Positions 11,743-22,820 of a stretch of DNA of 64,000 nt are shown one piece after another; the stretch's first letter is position 1; each line of letters begins with the position of its first letter. Location of the stretch: NCBI RefSeq assembly GCF_027580225.2, contig NC_073348.2, forward strand, positions 24,548,001-24,612,000, read 5' to 3'. The stretch comes from Misgurnus anguillicaudatus. Its lineage: Eukaryota > Chordata > Actinopteri > Cypriniformes > Cobitidae. Position numbers and translations under genes: made by a program. The notes under the pieces were generated by a model. It was not told the DNA's origin and made no database searches. It worked only from the letters and a program-made list of their open reading frames with translations.

Positions 11743-14205
11743 TAGTGGTCTCCGTTTGAGATGAGCAACCATAGGACCTTGAGTACTAAAAGTGGTGCTT
11801 TATTGGATACTGTCCCAATGCACCACTGGCATCCTTTTTAACTCGAATCCCTACCTATAGCACACTCTCTCTCTCTTTCTTATTTTCGTGCTGTTGTCTT
11901 TCTTGGATTGAGCAGTGGAGAACATCACTGAGCTCCTTAATTTTTGTTCCCCCGTTTTTCCATGCCATCTTCCCAACTTCTTTGCTGTAGCCGTTTCTAG
12001 TCCCCCCAAAAAAGAACATTTTTTCCTACTTCGGACTGTTTTATAAATGAAGAAAGCATACGTGTATAATATGTATTACTGATTATAAGGCTATGAATGA
12101 AATACGATTCTACTATCTAATTTTTACCAGCATTCTTGTGCCAAGTACTGTGACCGTCGTCCAATCAGACGCAGGCTCGTGGACAGACACGGAAAGGATC
12201 GCCTGAACTGGATCTAATCGAGGAATTTGCAGAATTGAGAAAAGTGCCAAATTTATTTCGTTTTTTTTTTCTTTTCTGTGTTCTTTTATGTTTATTTTAG
12301 CTTTTTGTTTTTTGCACTATCACTGAAAAAAGTATTATCTCTTGACCGCGTTTTGGGAAATTTGCATGATTTATTTTTTAAGAGGAGAAAATGGACACCT
12401 GAACAACGGCGTTTATTCCACAAGACTCTTCTTTCTTTTTTCTCCGTCTATCTCTTTTTTACATCAGCTCTTAATTTGGAGATTCTTTTCTCTCTGTAGG
12501 TACGTGATCATATCCGGAAATGAAAACTGATTCTTGACGATAGCAAACGGGATAAATGGTTCCCTTTTTTTTCCGTTTATAATTACGAAAGCCGTACCAC
12601 AAAGCAGATCCACCTCTCCCCTCCTCTTTACTGTATACCTCCACGTTTCTCTCTGCATCACGATAACTTAAGGAACGGTCACTGTGCTACGCTCTCTCTC
12701 CGTAAAAACTCGGACTCGGCACCAGCTGGAATCTTTAATCCGGAGCCCTATCCAGAATATTCCTTGACACTAACCTTTGAGCGATTGTCCCAGTTTGAAC
12801 TCACTCGACCTGATTCAACCTCTGGAAGTCTCTCTTTCATGGTGCTCGGGCGAGCGGATGAAGTCCGAGTGCTTGAAACGGGACAGAGAAGAGGCCTGGG
12901 TACTGAAAAGCTTTTGGAAGCGGTTCATGCATAACACGGATGAACTCACAGGTGGTAGAGGTGTCTTCCCTCGGGCCACTTGAATATACATTTAATATCC
13001 GTACGTGAAAGCAACTGTGCACATTGATCTCATTTTCACCGTCTGTTTGGTTTGATTTGTTTCGTCTTGTTTCTGTCAGCGGAAAGATGAAAACCACTGA
13101 ACACACTTTCTGTCACGCCCGAATCTCAATCTTGACGGAAAAAAAACAAACACAAGATGCAAAATGTACATTTTTTATAAATGTAAGAGATGGTCTTTGT
13201 AAATATTTTGTTTCTTGTTGGGCCAATCGTATCCACTGTAAAAACAGGTGCAAGCTCATTCAGCCAATCGCCACTCTTCTTCACTCACAATCCTGAATAA
13301 CTTTATTAGATGTCAGTTTGCTTGATTTTAAAGATGCTTTTAGGGAGTGTGCACTGAAATGACATTCAGTTGTAGTGAATGTTGAGGGAATCGGGAATAA
13401 AACACATATATATTTAAGAATAAGCGTGGTTGATGGGTGCATTTGGAAATTTGCTGCAAAACCCGATGTGCTTTAGTCTCCAGGGACGATACGTCAGGCT
13501 AGATGAAAGAACCGGGGCCAAAACAAGACAATATTGGCTGAAAGCTAGCCATCATCGGTTATACACGTATATGTACAAGATTTGATTTCCTCATAAGAGG
13601 CTTTAAGATATAAAACGAGTCAGCACGGTTTTTTCGAGGGCCCTGCTGTTGGCGTTTCTCTCCTGGGTTTTCTTTATAGCGCTTCAGTGAACGAGATGAC
13701 ACCGTGGGATTGTTGTCGTTTCTCTAAGTTCTTAGAAATTTAGCGTTACCCGCACCATTCGAGATTGGCCGGGGTGGGAGTTCTGGTTTATCTCTTTGTT
13801 GTGAATTTGAGCTGCATATATTTCAAAGTAGAGAATTTAAACAGTTCATATTTTTCTACAAAATAACAGGAGAGGATTCTACTGGCAACTAACAGACATA
13901 TAAAGCACATTTTCGCCAGACGCATATGGTGATATTTTTTGTCTGGTTTGCCTGTGTATTATAGAGGATTTAAAAAGAGAAAAAAACAACTGTTCAGTAT
14001 TAATGCTTGGTCGCCAAAAAAGACTTGCACCTGTTGAGTTTTATTTTGTTGAATTTCAGCAACGTTTAAAGGCTTGAGGTCAGGGGACTGTACGACCGTG
14101 ACGGGTCTAAAGAATTCATATTTCTATTTCCTATACAGGCTACTACACACTGTATGTTGTGTATCTGAACTGGACAACATTAAAACAGGTTATTAAACAT
14201 ACGGA
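11743..14205 (+). other. nlgn2: nlgn2 3'UTR (probable)
   Basis: About 2.4 kb of unique sequence follows the nlgn2 stop codon, without TTAA palindromes or open reading frames of note. It is T-rich and uninterrupted by recognisable repeats, unlike the introns, as expected for transcribed 3'UTR. ATTAAA hexamers at about 14180 and 14193 are the likeliest polyadenylation signals, since repeat-like sequence begins just after, at about 14280. The true end is inferred. Confidence 0.55.
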
Positions 14206-14503
14206 CACGTTCGTCTCTTTATTATTTGTGCTATATTCAGTATTTGTTGTTTCAATAATACACTGTGAAGAAAATGTTGTCATATTAAAATTGTCAGCTA
14301 TCAAAAAGGGTATCGATTTATTTCTATTTTATTAGGTTACTTTAATCTGATTATTTGCACTTCCTCATTTGCCCTCTAGGTGGAACCAAATTCCATTAAA
14401 TTAAGAAACTGCTATGTCATATTAAAACTGTCCAGCTATCAATCCCAGAAATAAAATGGATTTATTGATTTGTTATTCTTTTATTAGTAAACTTTAAAGG
14501 GGA

Positions 14504-15131
14504 CATTTCACAAGACTTTTTTAAGATGTCAAATAAATCTTTGGTATCCCCAGAGTATGTATGTGAAGTTTTATCTCAAAATACGCGAAAGATAATTTAT
14601 TATACATGTTAAAATTGCCACTTTGTAAGTGTGAGCAAAAATGTGCCGTTTTGGGTGTGTCCTTTAAAATGCAAATGAGTTTATCTCTGCACTAAATGGC
14701 AGTGCCGTGGTTGGATAGTGCAGATTAAGGGGTGGTATTATCCCCTTCTGACATCACAAGGGGGAAACATATTTCAATTATCTATTTTTTCACATGCTTG
14801 CAGAGAACTAAGTTACTGGGTTGATCTTTTCACATTTTCTAGGTTGATAGACGCACTGGGGACCCAATTATAACACTTAAACATGAAAAAGTCAGATTTT
14901 CATGTTACACTCTCAGAAATGGGGGTACAAAAGTTGTCACTGGGACAGTACCCTTTCAAAAAGGTACACCTTTGTACCCAAAGAGTGCATATTAGTACTT
15001 CAAAGGTACATATTGGCAGTTCAAAATTACATATTTGTACCCAAATGGTATATATTAGGACCTTCTTTTAAAGGGCACTGCCCCAGTGACAGCTTTGTAC
15101 CTTTATTTTTGACGGTGTATGTCCCCTTTAA
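14504..15131. mobile_element. TTAA-flanked MITE (TTAAAGGGGACATT ends) with nested MITE
   Basis: The ends read TTAAAGGGGACATTTCA and, inverted, ATGTCCCCTTTAA, and TTAA sits at each end as a likely target duplication (piggyBac/Kolobok-type preference). The inner part shares CAAGCATGTG, CCCTTGTGATGTC and CACTATCCAACCA-type blocks with the copies at 24300-24613 and 35631-36901. A second, fully palindromic MITE is inserted inside it at 14906-15119. Non-autonomous: no transposase reading frame. Confidence 0.75.
14906..15119. mobile_element. Palindromic MITE nested in the 14.5 kb MITE
   Basis: The left arm ACACTCTCAGAAATGGGGGT, then ACAAAAGTTGTCACTGG, is mirrored by a right arm reading CCAGTGACAGCTTTGTACC then TTTATTTTTGACGGTGT. 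About 214 bp, no coding capacity. This is a common fish MITE type. Confidence 0.7.
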
Positions 15132-15224
15132 ATCCAGTTCAATGAAATTTTATTTATTTGCACTTCCTGGTGTGTCCTCTAGGTGGCACCAAATTTCATC
15201 AAATTAAGAAAATGCTATGTCCTT

Positions 15225-15681
15225 TTAAATCACCATTTTTCAATATTTTACTATGTTCTTACCTCAATACTTTTCATTACTTTCAATGCGTGCACTTAAT
15301 CTTTGTACTGCGCATTGTTACTGTGCACAAAGGTCGAAGTGCTGCAAACTAAGTGCTCTTCCGCCATACAATATAGTTCTCATTTTTATCCGCTTAAAAA
15401 AATTTAAGCGGATAAAAATAATTTTGTGCCACCATGCTTACTTGTGTAACTACCATGTAAGAGTCTTTAAATAGGGAAAATATGGAAGTGTTCTAAAGTG
15501 CTTCTAAATGAATCCCTGTTTGGATCCTAAGGAATGAATGGGGCTAAGCTAAATGCTAACACATTCACGACACGCTGTGCAAAGATTAAGTGCACGCATT
15601 GAAAAAAAGATATGTATTAATTCATCTAAGTTGAGGTAAAAACATAGTAAAATATTGAAAAACGGTGGTGTTTTCCTTTAA
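15225..15681. mobile_element. Long palindromic TTAA MITE with perfect central hairpin
   Basis: The left arm (TTTAAATCACCATTTTTC, AATATTTTACTATGTT) is mirrored by the right arm (AACATAGTAAAATATTGAAA then GGTGGTGTTTTCCTTTAA). The arms also share CAATGCGTGCACTTAATCTT and its complement. Near 15390-15420 the sequence contains TTATCCGCTTAAA directly followed by its complement, a hairpin with almost no loop. Confidence 0.7.
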
Positions 15682-15857
15682 AATTGTCCATCTATCAAAC
15701 CCAGAAATAATATGGACTATTTATTTATTATTTCTGTTTTATTAGTAAACTTTTTATCCAGTCCAATGAGATTTTTATTCATTTGCACTTCCTCATTTGT
15801 CCTCCAGATGGCACCAAATTTCATTAAAGAGCCCACAGTTTTGTGAGCAGTTTAGGA

Positions 15858-16038
15858 CAGTGGTTCTCAACCAGGGTTCAGAGGCCAATATATTTCTTAT
15901 TGTTTGGTTATTTTTGTAATAAATAAATATATATATATCTGTCTAGTCTAAAACATCTCTATTGGCTAGAAAATAGACTGAGTGGGGGCATGCAAATATT
16001 ATAGGGGGTCTTGAAGTGAAAAGGGTTGAGATCCAGTG
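15858..16038. mobile_element. Short hAT-like MITE (CAGTGGTTCTCAACC ends)
   Basis: Starts CAGTGGTTCTCAACCAGGGT and ends GGGTTGAGATCCAGTG, an inverted pair. CAGTGGTTCTCAA-type termini mark a widespread hAT-derived non-autonomous family. It lies just beyond the epo 3' end. Confidence 0.6.
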
Positions 16039-16204
16039 GTTAAGCAAACCCTGTTGAACCATAAATAGACATCTGACCCTGCAGCAAAACATATATATTT
16101 CAATAAGAGAGAATATTCTTATACTACAACACAAATTCACATGCAAACCTTCTACGGTAACTCCAATACTTTTAAGGTGAACATAAAAACAGCAGCCATA
16201 CATA

Positions 16205-16825
16205 TAAAGTGATTTATTTCTGATTATTGAACTGAATATTTAACAAAAATGAAAACATTATTATAATATAGCAGCACAAATGACAGATTTATACAAAAAC
16301 AAATGCATATATATACAAAGATAAATAAATAAAATCTAACCACAGACATGTCTCGGATGTATTAGAGTCCAGGTGGCTGGAAACAACCAGACAAGCTGTT
16401 CGGCATACTGCAGTGAGCCTCTGTGCTAACAGTCAACCCGCCTGTGGTCTCAGATGTGTTCCTCCACACATTCGCATGCCATGTTGGGCTCGTCGGGCAG
16501 GTCAGGGTGTCAATGCGGTTTTGCTTCACACATTCTCTGTGCACACCAGCTCTGCTGCGCTTAATACCTGACAGCATGCTTTAAATGCAGAGCTAGACAA
16601 CATCCAGAGGACTTGTTTTCCTAAATGACTTACAGTGCATTCGCCGGGAATCAAAACAATGACCCCAGCTCTCCTAGTTGAGCTACAGGAACACTTTAGA
16701 TTTACGATTTGGTAGTGTTTTTTTGAAGAACGCCTCGCAATCAAGCGAGTTTGTCCGGGCAAGTTGGTGTGTATACGTGACTTCGCGGCAGTCGTAAACA
16801 GTTTATGAGGTCCTCGGAGTTCATC
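16205..16825 (-). other. epo: epo 3'UTR (probable)
   Basis: Non-repetitive sequence downstream of the epo stop, ending near an AATAAA on the minus strand at 16218-16213. The facing nlgn2 transcript ends about 2 kb away, so the two genes converge on the repeat block at 14.3-16.0 kb. The end is inferred from the hexamer only. Confidence 0.5.
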
Positions 16826-19800
16826 TCAGCCGTTTTGCTTTTGGCAGGCGGGTGCAGCTGAGAGCAAGAGTCGGACTTTGCCTCGCAGGAAACTGCTCTG
16901 CACCTGCAGAAGTTCTGGGAGGGTCGAGACCTCCTGCGTCTGGATGCCTGCAGGAGACGAAGCGTCCGGAAGAGCCGCGGACTTGCCCTGGATTTGTGGA
17001 AACAAAACGGTGGTAAAGCTTAGTTAGAAACTAATTTGTAAGTCGGATAGTTATGGTTAATTGCTTCAGGCCCTGCAGAGGACAATCAGGTTTGTATACA
17101 GTAGTTAATATAGGTGCGGTTTCCTAGACAGGGTTTAGATTAATCCAGGAATATGCCTTAGTTATATTAGGACCAGGGTGTCAAAATGTCAAATTTCCTG
17201 AATATCACGGATTAAAAAAAATAATTTTCATGACCTGTCCGAGATGTTGTGAGACTTATAATGTAGTGTGCACTGTGAGTTTATAAAAAATTAGCTTAAA
17301 TGAATAAGCAATGAATGCCAATAAACGGCTGTTTAGATTGTAGTCTCACTTGAAATCATTGGAGGTCATGGGAACCCTGTGGGACGTTTAAAGGGATAGT
17401 TCACCCAAAAATGAAAATTCAATCATAATTTTTTCATCCTCATGTTGTTCTTAACCAGTATTTATTTTGGTGAACACAATAGCAGATATTTTGATAAATG
17501 ATGGTAAGCATGCAGCTGATTGTACCCATTGACTTCCATAGTAGGAAAAACAAATTACGAATACGAAAAACATATAACATTGGAATTCAATGAGTACCAT
17601 CAATTGTGCGCTTACCATCGTTTATCAAAAATCTTCATCATCATTTATCACAACACTTCCATCATATTTGTTTTTCCTACTATGAAAGTCAATGGTTACA
17701 ATCAGCTGTGTCCTTGCAATCATTTATCAAAATATCTGCTTTTGTGTTCATCAGAAAAAAGAAATTCATACAGATTTAATACAACATGAGGATGAGAAAA
17801 TTACTCAATTTTAATTTTTGGGTGAACTATCCCTTTAAGTAGTTTTTACAAACATACCTTGCAAAAAACATTTCTTGTTACAAAACAATGACACTGATAT
17901 ATGTTAATTAGAGCCTTTAAGAAGAAAAATTGCGATTAATCAAATACAAAATAAAAGTTTTTTGCATAATTTATGGCTGCGTCCGAAACCGCATATAGTA
18001 GGTACTGAATTAGATGAAGTACCTACTTACTTGGCGTTAAAACAGTAGGTACTGTATAGTATGAATCCTGGTAGTATGAATGAGATTTGGACGTACTACA
18101 TCCGCCATGTTGCTACATCACGTGACATACATTGTCATCACGTCAAGTCATTCCAGCGCGAAAACAGCCGCATGGCTCTACTTCTTCATTGGATAACTCC
18201 TCTCCCGGGCATCATGGGATAGTGAAGTGTCCATCGTATGCACACAGCAAAATCTAACCGGAAGTAGTAGGTCATCCGGGTACTTTTCGCATACTGTTTT
18301 TCAAATACTATGTATTCGGACATACTACTCGCCTCGCCTACTGCTTTTCGCCTACTATATAGTATGAAGTAGGCGGTTTCGGACGCAGCATATGTGTGTG
18401 CACTGTGTGTAACTATTTTATGTATATATAAATACACACATTAATGTTTGCATTTAAGAAACATTTACATGTATATTTATATATATGAAGAGTTTCGTTG
18501 CAAAACAAGATAAATTGTTTTTTTTAACATTTTTGTCAAAACATGTTTATTATTATGTTATCAAGTTATTATTTAGTTTTATGGTGCTACTTAGCTGTAT
18601 TTTTTTAAGTTATGAAGGTTTAAATCAAAACAAACCAACTGCAGTTGAATTTAAATTAATTGGAATGCACAACCAAAAAACGAGATTTCTGAAAAAATAA
18701 AAAAACTGAGTTATCTTTTTTTGCAACGAAACTCTTAATTTATTGATATATTTTATATTATAAATATCAATAAAAAAATACATAAATAATTTTTTTCTTA
18801 AATTCATACATGTATGTGTGAATTATAAATACATAATATATACACACAGTATACACACATATATTATGCAAACACAAACTTTTTTATGTGATTAATCGCG
18901 AATCATCTTTTGACAGCCCTAATGTTGTTTTCAAATTAAGGGAGCTCAAACATGCATTTTATTCTGGACTAGAATAAACTAGACTAGAATAGAACTAGAA
19001 TAAACCCTGTCTGGGAAACCGTCCCAAAAGGCTTTAAGGCTTTAGGCCATATACTGTATTTGAAATGGTGTTGTAATATAGCACATGGAAGAAATTTGCA
19101 TATAACATTACTATCTTATCACACTGGTGTGATCCCCAGTCCACGTCATGCCCTGCGCATGACTGAACTTCAAAAGTAGGTTAAAATATCCTGTATCCTA
19201 GAAGGTCCCAAAATATCAAGCATTGCAACATTCACCGACACAGCTATTATGACATGCATGCAAGCAAACAGACACGTGCCAACACAGAACAGCACCGCGC
19301 TTCACCTGACAGTCACTGAACTACATTAGGAAAAAATCACGCTTCCTAGAAACATGCCGCCACACTGACTGTTGCAGACAGAGTGAGAGAGGCCAAACTT
19401 GAAAGGCAAACTTAGTGAACCTGCAAACTTGCACGATTACCTAGAAAGCCAAAAGCTGGCTGTTAATGTCTATGAAACATGCATTCACTGTATCTTATTG
19501 AAGGCATATTTTCACTTCATAATTATAATTCATTTAAACTCAAAAGGCTTTTTTGCACTTTTAAAAATAATTTTCCAATTGGAGACACTTCCAAATACCA
19601 TCAAAGGCATATTTCAGGAGAACCCAGTAGTTAATATACCTCTAAGTGTAGACTGTGCAGGATCTGGCCAAGGCTGTGCATGTTACTGATGTTGTTATCC
19701 AGCGTGCTGGCCAGAGGTGAGCTGCTCACTGTGCTTCTCGCTGCACCCAGAGCCCGGACAAGCAATGATAGCCCAGTCTGCACTTCTTCAGCCTGCCCCT

Positions 19801-21404
19801 GAACCTGATCACACGCAATAAATCAGAAGAAATGCTTCTACTACTGTATTTGCACAGTAACTTTACACACGGTACATCGTGACTCACATCTGTTTGTTCC
19901 CAAACAGCAAAGTTGACGCTAGTCAAGGGAACAAAGTAGGATTTCGTCACACCACAGCCCCCTCTGCAACCTCGCTGGGAAGAAGAAACAGAAAGAGTAT
20001 AATGTATAATGTGAGAATAATGTAACTGGATTGCATTAAGAGATTTGTGACCTCACCATGATGACCTCAGAGTCCCGAGCTTCTCCAACAAAGTGGTCCA
20101 GAACACGCAGGTCACAGATAGGACTAAGGGGCGATACGGGGTCTCCGGCCAGCCACAAGAACACCATTAAAACTGACACCAGATCTGAAAAGAGACAATC
20201 GTTGTATGGAAAAACTCTGTCTCTTGTTTTCATCTCCTCTCATGGTTTAGCTTGTATAAAAATGTGATATTCAATTTAGCGGACCAATACCCAAAGCGAC
20301 TTTTTAGGTCTTGCTTGAAAACACAAAGGTGATAGTGCAGAACCCATGGCTGTCCGGAGACATTTTAATGGGTGTGCCTCCCTCCCCCATACCCATATAC
20401 CGTAGAGGAACCCCACCTTATCCCAGGACCTGAAAATATTTCCCGTTATCCCTCCAGGAACTGAATCCGCATACCTCTGATATGTAAAGCCAGTTGTTGA
20501 AACATGTACTGCTCCAGGGACGGGATGATATAAACTTTTGAGTACGCCGGCAGATCATTTTAGGATATACCACCTTGATTTCACATCATAAATTCTATAG
20601 ATGATTGTGGGTAATACACTTACACAAAACACGCCCATTTGAGTTCAATTGAGATTATTCATTATTTTGGCAGGACAAAAATAGTCTACATATTCATACT
20701 ACTAATATAACGATGACTTTTCACTGTATTTAAATGGTAAAGGTTTGGCAGCGGTGGGATTCGAACCCACGCCTCCAGAGAGACTGGAGCCTAAATCCAG
20801 CGCCTTAGACCGCTCGGCCACGCTACCCACACGCGCTCGCTGAACATACGTCATTACGTCCACATACACTCGTCATTATTTCTGGACTGCTGCTGTTTAC
20901 AGTATTAATTTATTTATTAAATAAGAAATATGTCTGATATCTGAATTACTAATAAATAATAAAATAAATTATAATAAGTTTCATTTGAGTTTATTTCACA
21001 CACCGAGCAAGGGCGCCGCATTCATTGCCTATGATTTCATTTCATTTGTATATTTCATCTGTCTACATTTCTAAATTATGATAATTTATTCTGTCTTTGC
21101 AATGCCACTGAACCTGTAATATTATACAGTAGTTTCTTATAAGCATTCATGTGCAGCACGCTCTCTAAAACTCTCTCACTGTTAATGCAAAACTTTATAA
21201 CAGTTTATAAGAACGACCAAAACCAAAATACACGTGATCTATTATTTACGCTTCAGCTTTATGTCATGCATATACGCATCCATCATTAGGATTATGATAC
21301 AGTACATCATGCAACCGTAGCCTAGTTACTATGGCACAGACGTCTGTGAAAATTATATGTTTATCGTTATGCTCCAGGTGGAACTTACCTGAAAATGTTT
21401 GCAT
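16826..21404 (-). CDS. epo: Erythropoietin, complete five-exon gene
   Basis: Secreted glycoprotein hormone that signals through the erythropoietin receptor to sustain red-cell precursors. Exons in transcript order: 21404-21389, 20184-20057, 19974-19888, 19798-19640, 16987-16826. They sum to 552 nt, 183 aa plus stop. Exon 1 supplies only five codons and a split sixth (MQTFS then D), matching the tiny EPO exon 1 of other vertebrates. Residues 1 to about 23 form a signal peptide; the mature start PICDLRVLDHF is helix A. Cys29 and Cys178 fit the long disulfide, Cys51 and Cys55 (CRGGC) the short one. The last exon contains LLQVQSSFLRGKVRLLL, equivalent to the receptor-binding helix D. Only one N-glycosylation sequon is seen (Asn113, NIS); human EPO has three. 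The start ATG was chosen because only it is in frame with exon 2; two upstream ATGs are not. Intron 4 (2.65 kb) is inflated by nested MITEs. Confidence 0.95.
17388..17838. mobile_element. TTAA MITE, AAAGGGATAGTTCACCC family
   Basis: Ends TTAAAGGGATAGTTCACCCA and TTTTTGGGTGAACTATCCCT, then TTAA; the arms mirror each other for much of their length, including TCATCCTCATGTTGTT and its complement. A very abundant cyprinid family. Related copies are seen at 23994, 38851 and 40113. Confidence 0.75.
17976..18389. mobile_element. Nested palindromic MITE (GCTGCGTCCGAAACCGC ends)
   Basis: GCTGCGTCCGAAACCGCATA at the left is mirrored by GCGGTTTCGGACGCAGC at the right, with further pairing through CTACTATATAGT-type blocks. 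About 414 bp, non-coding. Confidence 0.75.
18487..18736. mobile_element. Nested palindromic MITE (GAAGAGTTTCGTTGCAA ends)
   Basis: GAAGAGTTTCGTTGCAAAAC at the left mirrors TTTGCAACGAAACTCTT at the right. The element at 37852-38810 has the closely related terminus GAAGAGTTTGGTTCCA, so the two probably belong to one superfamily. Confidence 0.65.
19026..19639 (-). other. epo: epo intron 4, distal part
   Basis: Unique AT-rich intron sequence between the nested MITE block and exon 4. No exon, RNA gene or repeat recognised. Confidence 0.6.
20746..20827 (-). tRNA. tRNA-Leu (anticodon UAG) inside epo intron 1
   Basis: An 82-nt cloverleaf: acceptor 5' strand GGTAGCG pairs with CGCTGCC, discriminator A, a D arm containing TGGCCGAGCGG (A box), the anticodon loop TTTAGGC read as UAG, a long class II variable arm and the T arm GGGTTCGAATCCC (B box). 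No intron. The nearest T5 run on the minus strand is about 65 nt beyond the 3' end (20681-20677), so the usual close Pol III terminator is missing. It is transcribed in the same direction as epo. Confidence 0.95.
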
Positions 21405-21429
21405 CCGCAAAGTGCATTTTTACGATGCA

Positions 21430-21610
21430 TAATGCAGTTAAATCCTGCAATATTAGTCTCAAGCGTCTTTAATCCTCCTTTGAGATTGCGCAACTTTCAA
21501 CTCAACGCATAGCGCACGTTGACTTTTACGTGACGATGTGAGTCTGATAGCTCGCGCTGTCTCATCTTGGTTTGCTCGGTCGTGTGACGACAGGGCGCTC
21601 ACGTTTGTTT
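21430..21610 (-). promoter_or_regulatory. epo: epo promoter region with hypoxia-response core motifs
   Basis: Just upstream of the epo start are three RCGTG cores (HIF binding core): one on the + strand at 21528-21532 (within TTTACGTGAC) and two on the - strand, near 21515-21519 (CAACGTGCG) and near 21598-21605 (AAACGTGAG). All fall within about 200 bp of the ATG. No TATA box is obvious; an ATTAAAG near 21470 is the closest. Regulation by hypoxia is established for EPO; assigning it to these sites is inference. Confidence 0.35.
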
Positions 21611-21964
21611 GGGGGCTGACTATTTAAACTTCACCTGAAGCGTTTATATTAGGGTACTGTATAAAAGATAAAAAAGAATAAATTAATATTGTTAAATAAT
21701 TCTGATGTTTGTAATTACAAAAACTATTATTATTATTATTATTATTATTAATATTATTCAAAATAAGCCTAAAGGAATGAAGAGATCTGTCAGTGATTTT
21801 GATTTTAAAATAATGAGTTTGACAACAGCACCATCTAGTGTACAACTATTAAATAACAGCCGCCTTATGTGAAGGCCTGACAAAAGTGTAGCTCTTCAAG
21901 TGTACCACACATTTAACGACAATTTATTTCGTTTAAACACGATTTGAGCATTATTTTTAATACA

Positions 21965-22336
21965 TTAAAGGTGCAGTGTGTAATTTTTAAACGGATCTCT
22001 TGACAGAAATGCAAAATAATATACAAAACTATATTATTGGGGTGTATAAAGACCTTTTTATAATGAACCATTATGTTTTTATTACCTTAGAATGAGACCT
22101 TTTTATCTGCATACACATGTAGGTCGCCATTTTGTGCCACCATGTTTCTACAGAAGCCCTTAACGGACAAACTTTTTTACTAAGTTGTCTCCGTTGATGA
22201 CACGTGTTTCCGGTGGCGGCTACTGTAGCTTCTCTATGCGTTTCAAAAGCGAGGGGTGAGCAGTGGACTGAGCCGTTGGTTGCACTTCGCAACCTCACCA
22301 CTAGATGCTGCTAAAATTTACACACTGCACCTTTAA
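21965..22336. mobile_element. TTAA MITE, AAAGGTGCAGTGTGTA family, copy 3
   Basis: TTAAAGGTGCAGTGTGTAA to TACACACTGCACCTTTAA, about 560 bp upstream of the epo start codon. Very similar to copy 2, suggesting fairly recent activity. Confidence 0.8.
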
Positions 22337-22820
22337 AAGTTTGCTTTTAATCTATAAAAAACTACATGAACCCTGAACTATGCACAGCAATGCTCTAAAC
22401 ATTGACAAACTGGGGCACTTTACACTACGATTTACAATGCATTTAAATAATAAAAATTATAACACCTAATTATGTTAAAAAAAGACAATCAACATAAATT
22501 ATAGGGGACAGACAAATATGAGTGAGTGAGTGAGTGAGTGAGAGAGAGAGAGAGAGTTCATCTATTCCACTAAAGCTTATTAGCTTCACCGAATTTGCAT
22601 ATCCATCCTCATTTATGTCTGCCTCCGATTAGATTATGGTCTCGTGCAATAAAGGAAATCTCCCTGTAGCATGCTAATCTAACTTGTGGTATTATCTTTC
22701 AAATTAGTGGTCAGTCGTTAAAGGCTCGTATAGGCTATAAAACATTATCATGATGTGAGACTTTTCTTTAATAGCTATTTCATAGCTTACAAAACCTGTT
22801 TATGCTGCTTCCACATACAT
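22337..22820. other. Intergenic spacer with GAGT/GA microsatellite
   Basis: A GAGT then GA repeat at about 22520-22555 is the only clear structure. Otherwise AT-rich intergenic DNA upstream of epo. Confidence 0.6.

Larger units (their letters stand above)
14283..15840. repeat. Degenerate tandem repeat (about 175 bp unit) split by two MITEs
   Basis: A unit containing TTTGCACTTCCTC, CTCTAGGTGGCACCAAATTTC, AAGAAAMTGCTATGTC and ATTAAAATTGTCCAGCTATC recurs at about 14283, 14420, 15130 and 15680. Removing the insertions at 14504-15131 and 15225-15681 restores a head-to-tail series with a period near 175 bp; the first copy is shorter, about 137 bp. It lies between the convergent 3' ends of nlgn2 and epo. 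Confidence 0.6.
17918..18921. mobile_element. GATTAATC-type palindromic element with two nested MITEs
   Basis: The left arm contains TTGCGATTAATCAAATAC and AAAATAAAAGTTTTTTGCAT; the right arm has their near complements (TTTTTTATGTGATTAATCGC). The related element at 8055-8600 carries GATTAATCTAGATTAA at both ends. Confidence 0.6.
17118..19025. mobile_element. Composite nested repeat inside epo intron 4
   Basis: The outer borders are GGTTTCCTAGACAGGGTTTA at about 17119 and TAAACCCTGTCTGGGAAACC ending at about 19021, inverted copies of each other. The same terminus recurs at 55.65-57.0 kb. Between them sit the TTAA MITE 17388-17838 and a GATTAATC-type palindrome at 17918-18921, which itself holds further insertions at 17976-18389 and 18487-18736. 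No open reading frame looks coding. Confidence 0.6.

Noticed and set aside
21415..21430. ATG at 21430 or 21417 as the epo start
   Set aside because: Both are out of frame with the signal peptide and helix A in exon 2; only ATG 21404 gives a 183-residue protein.
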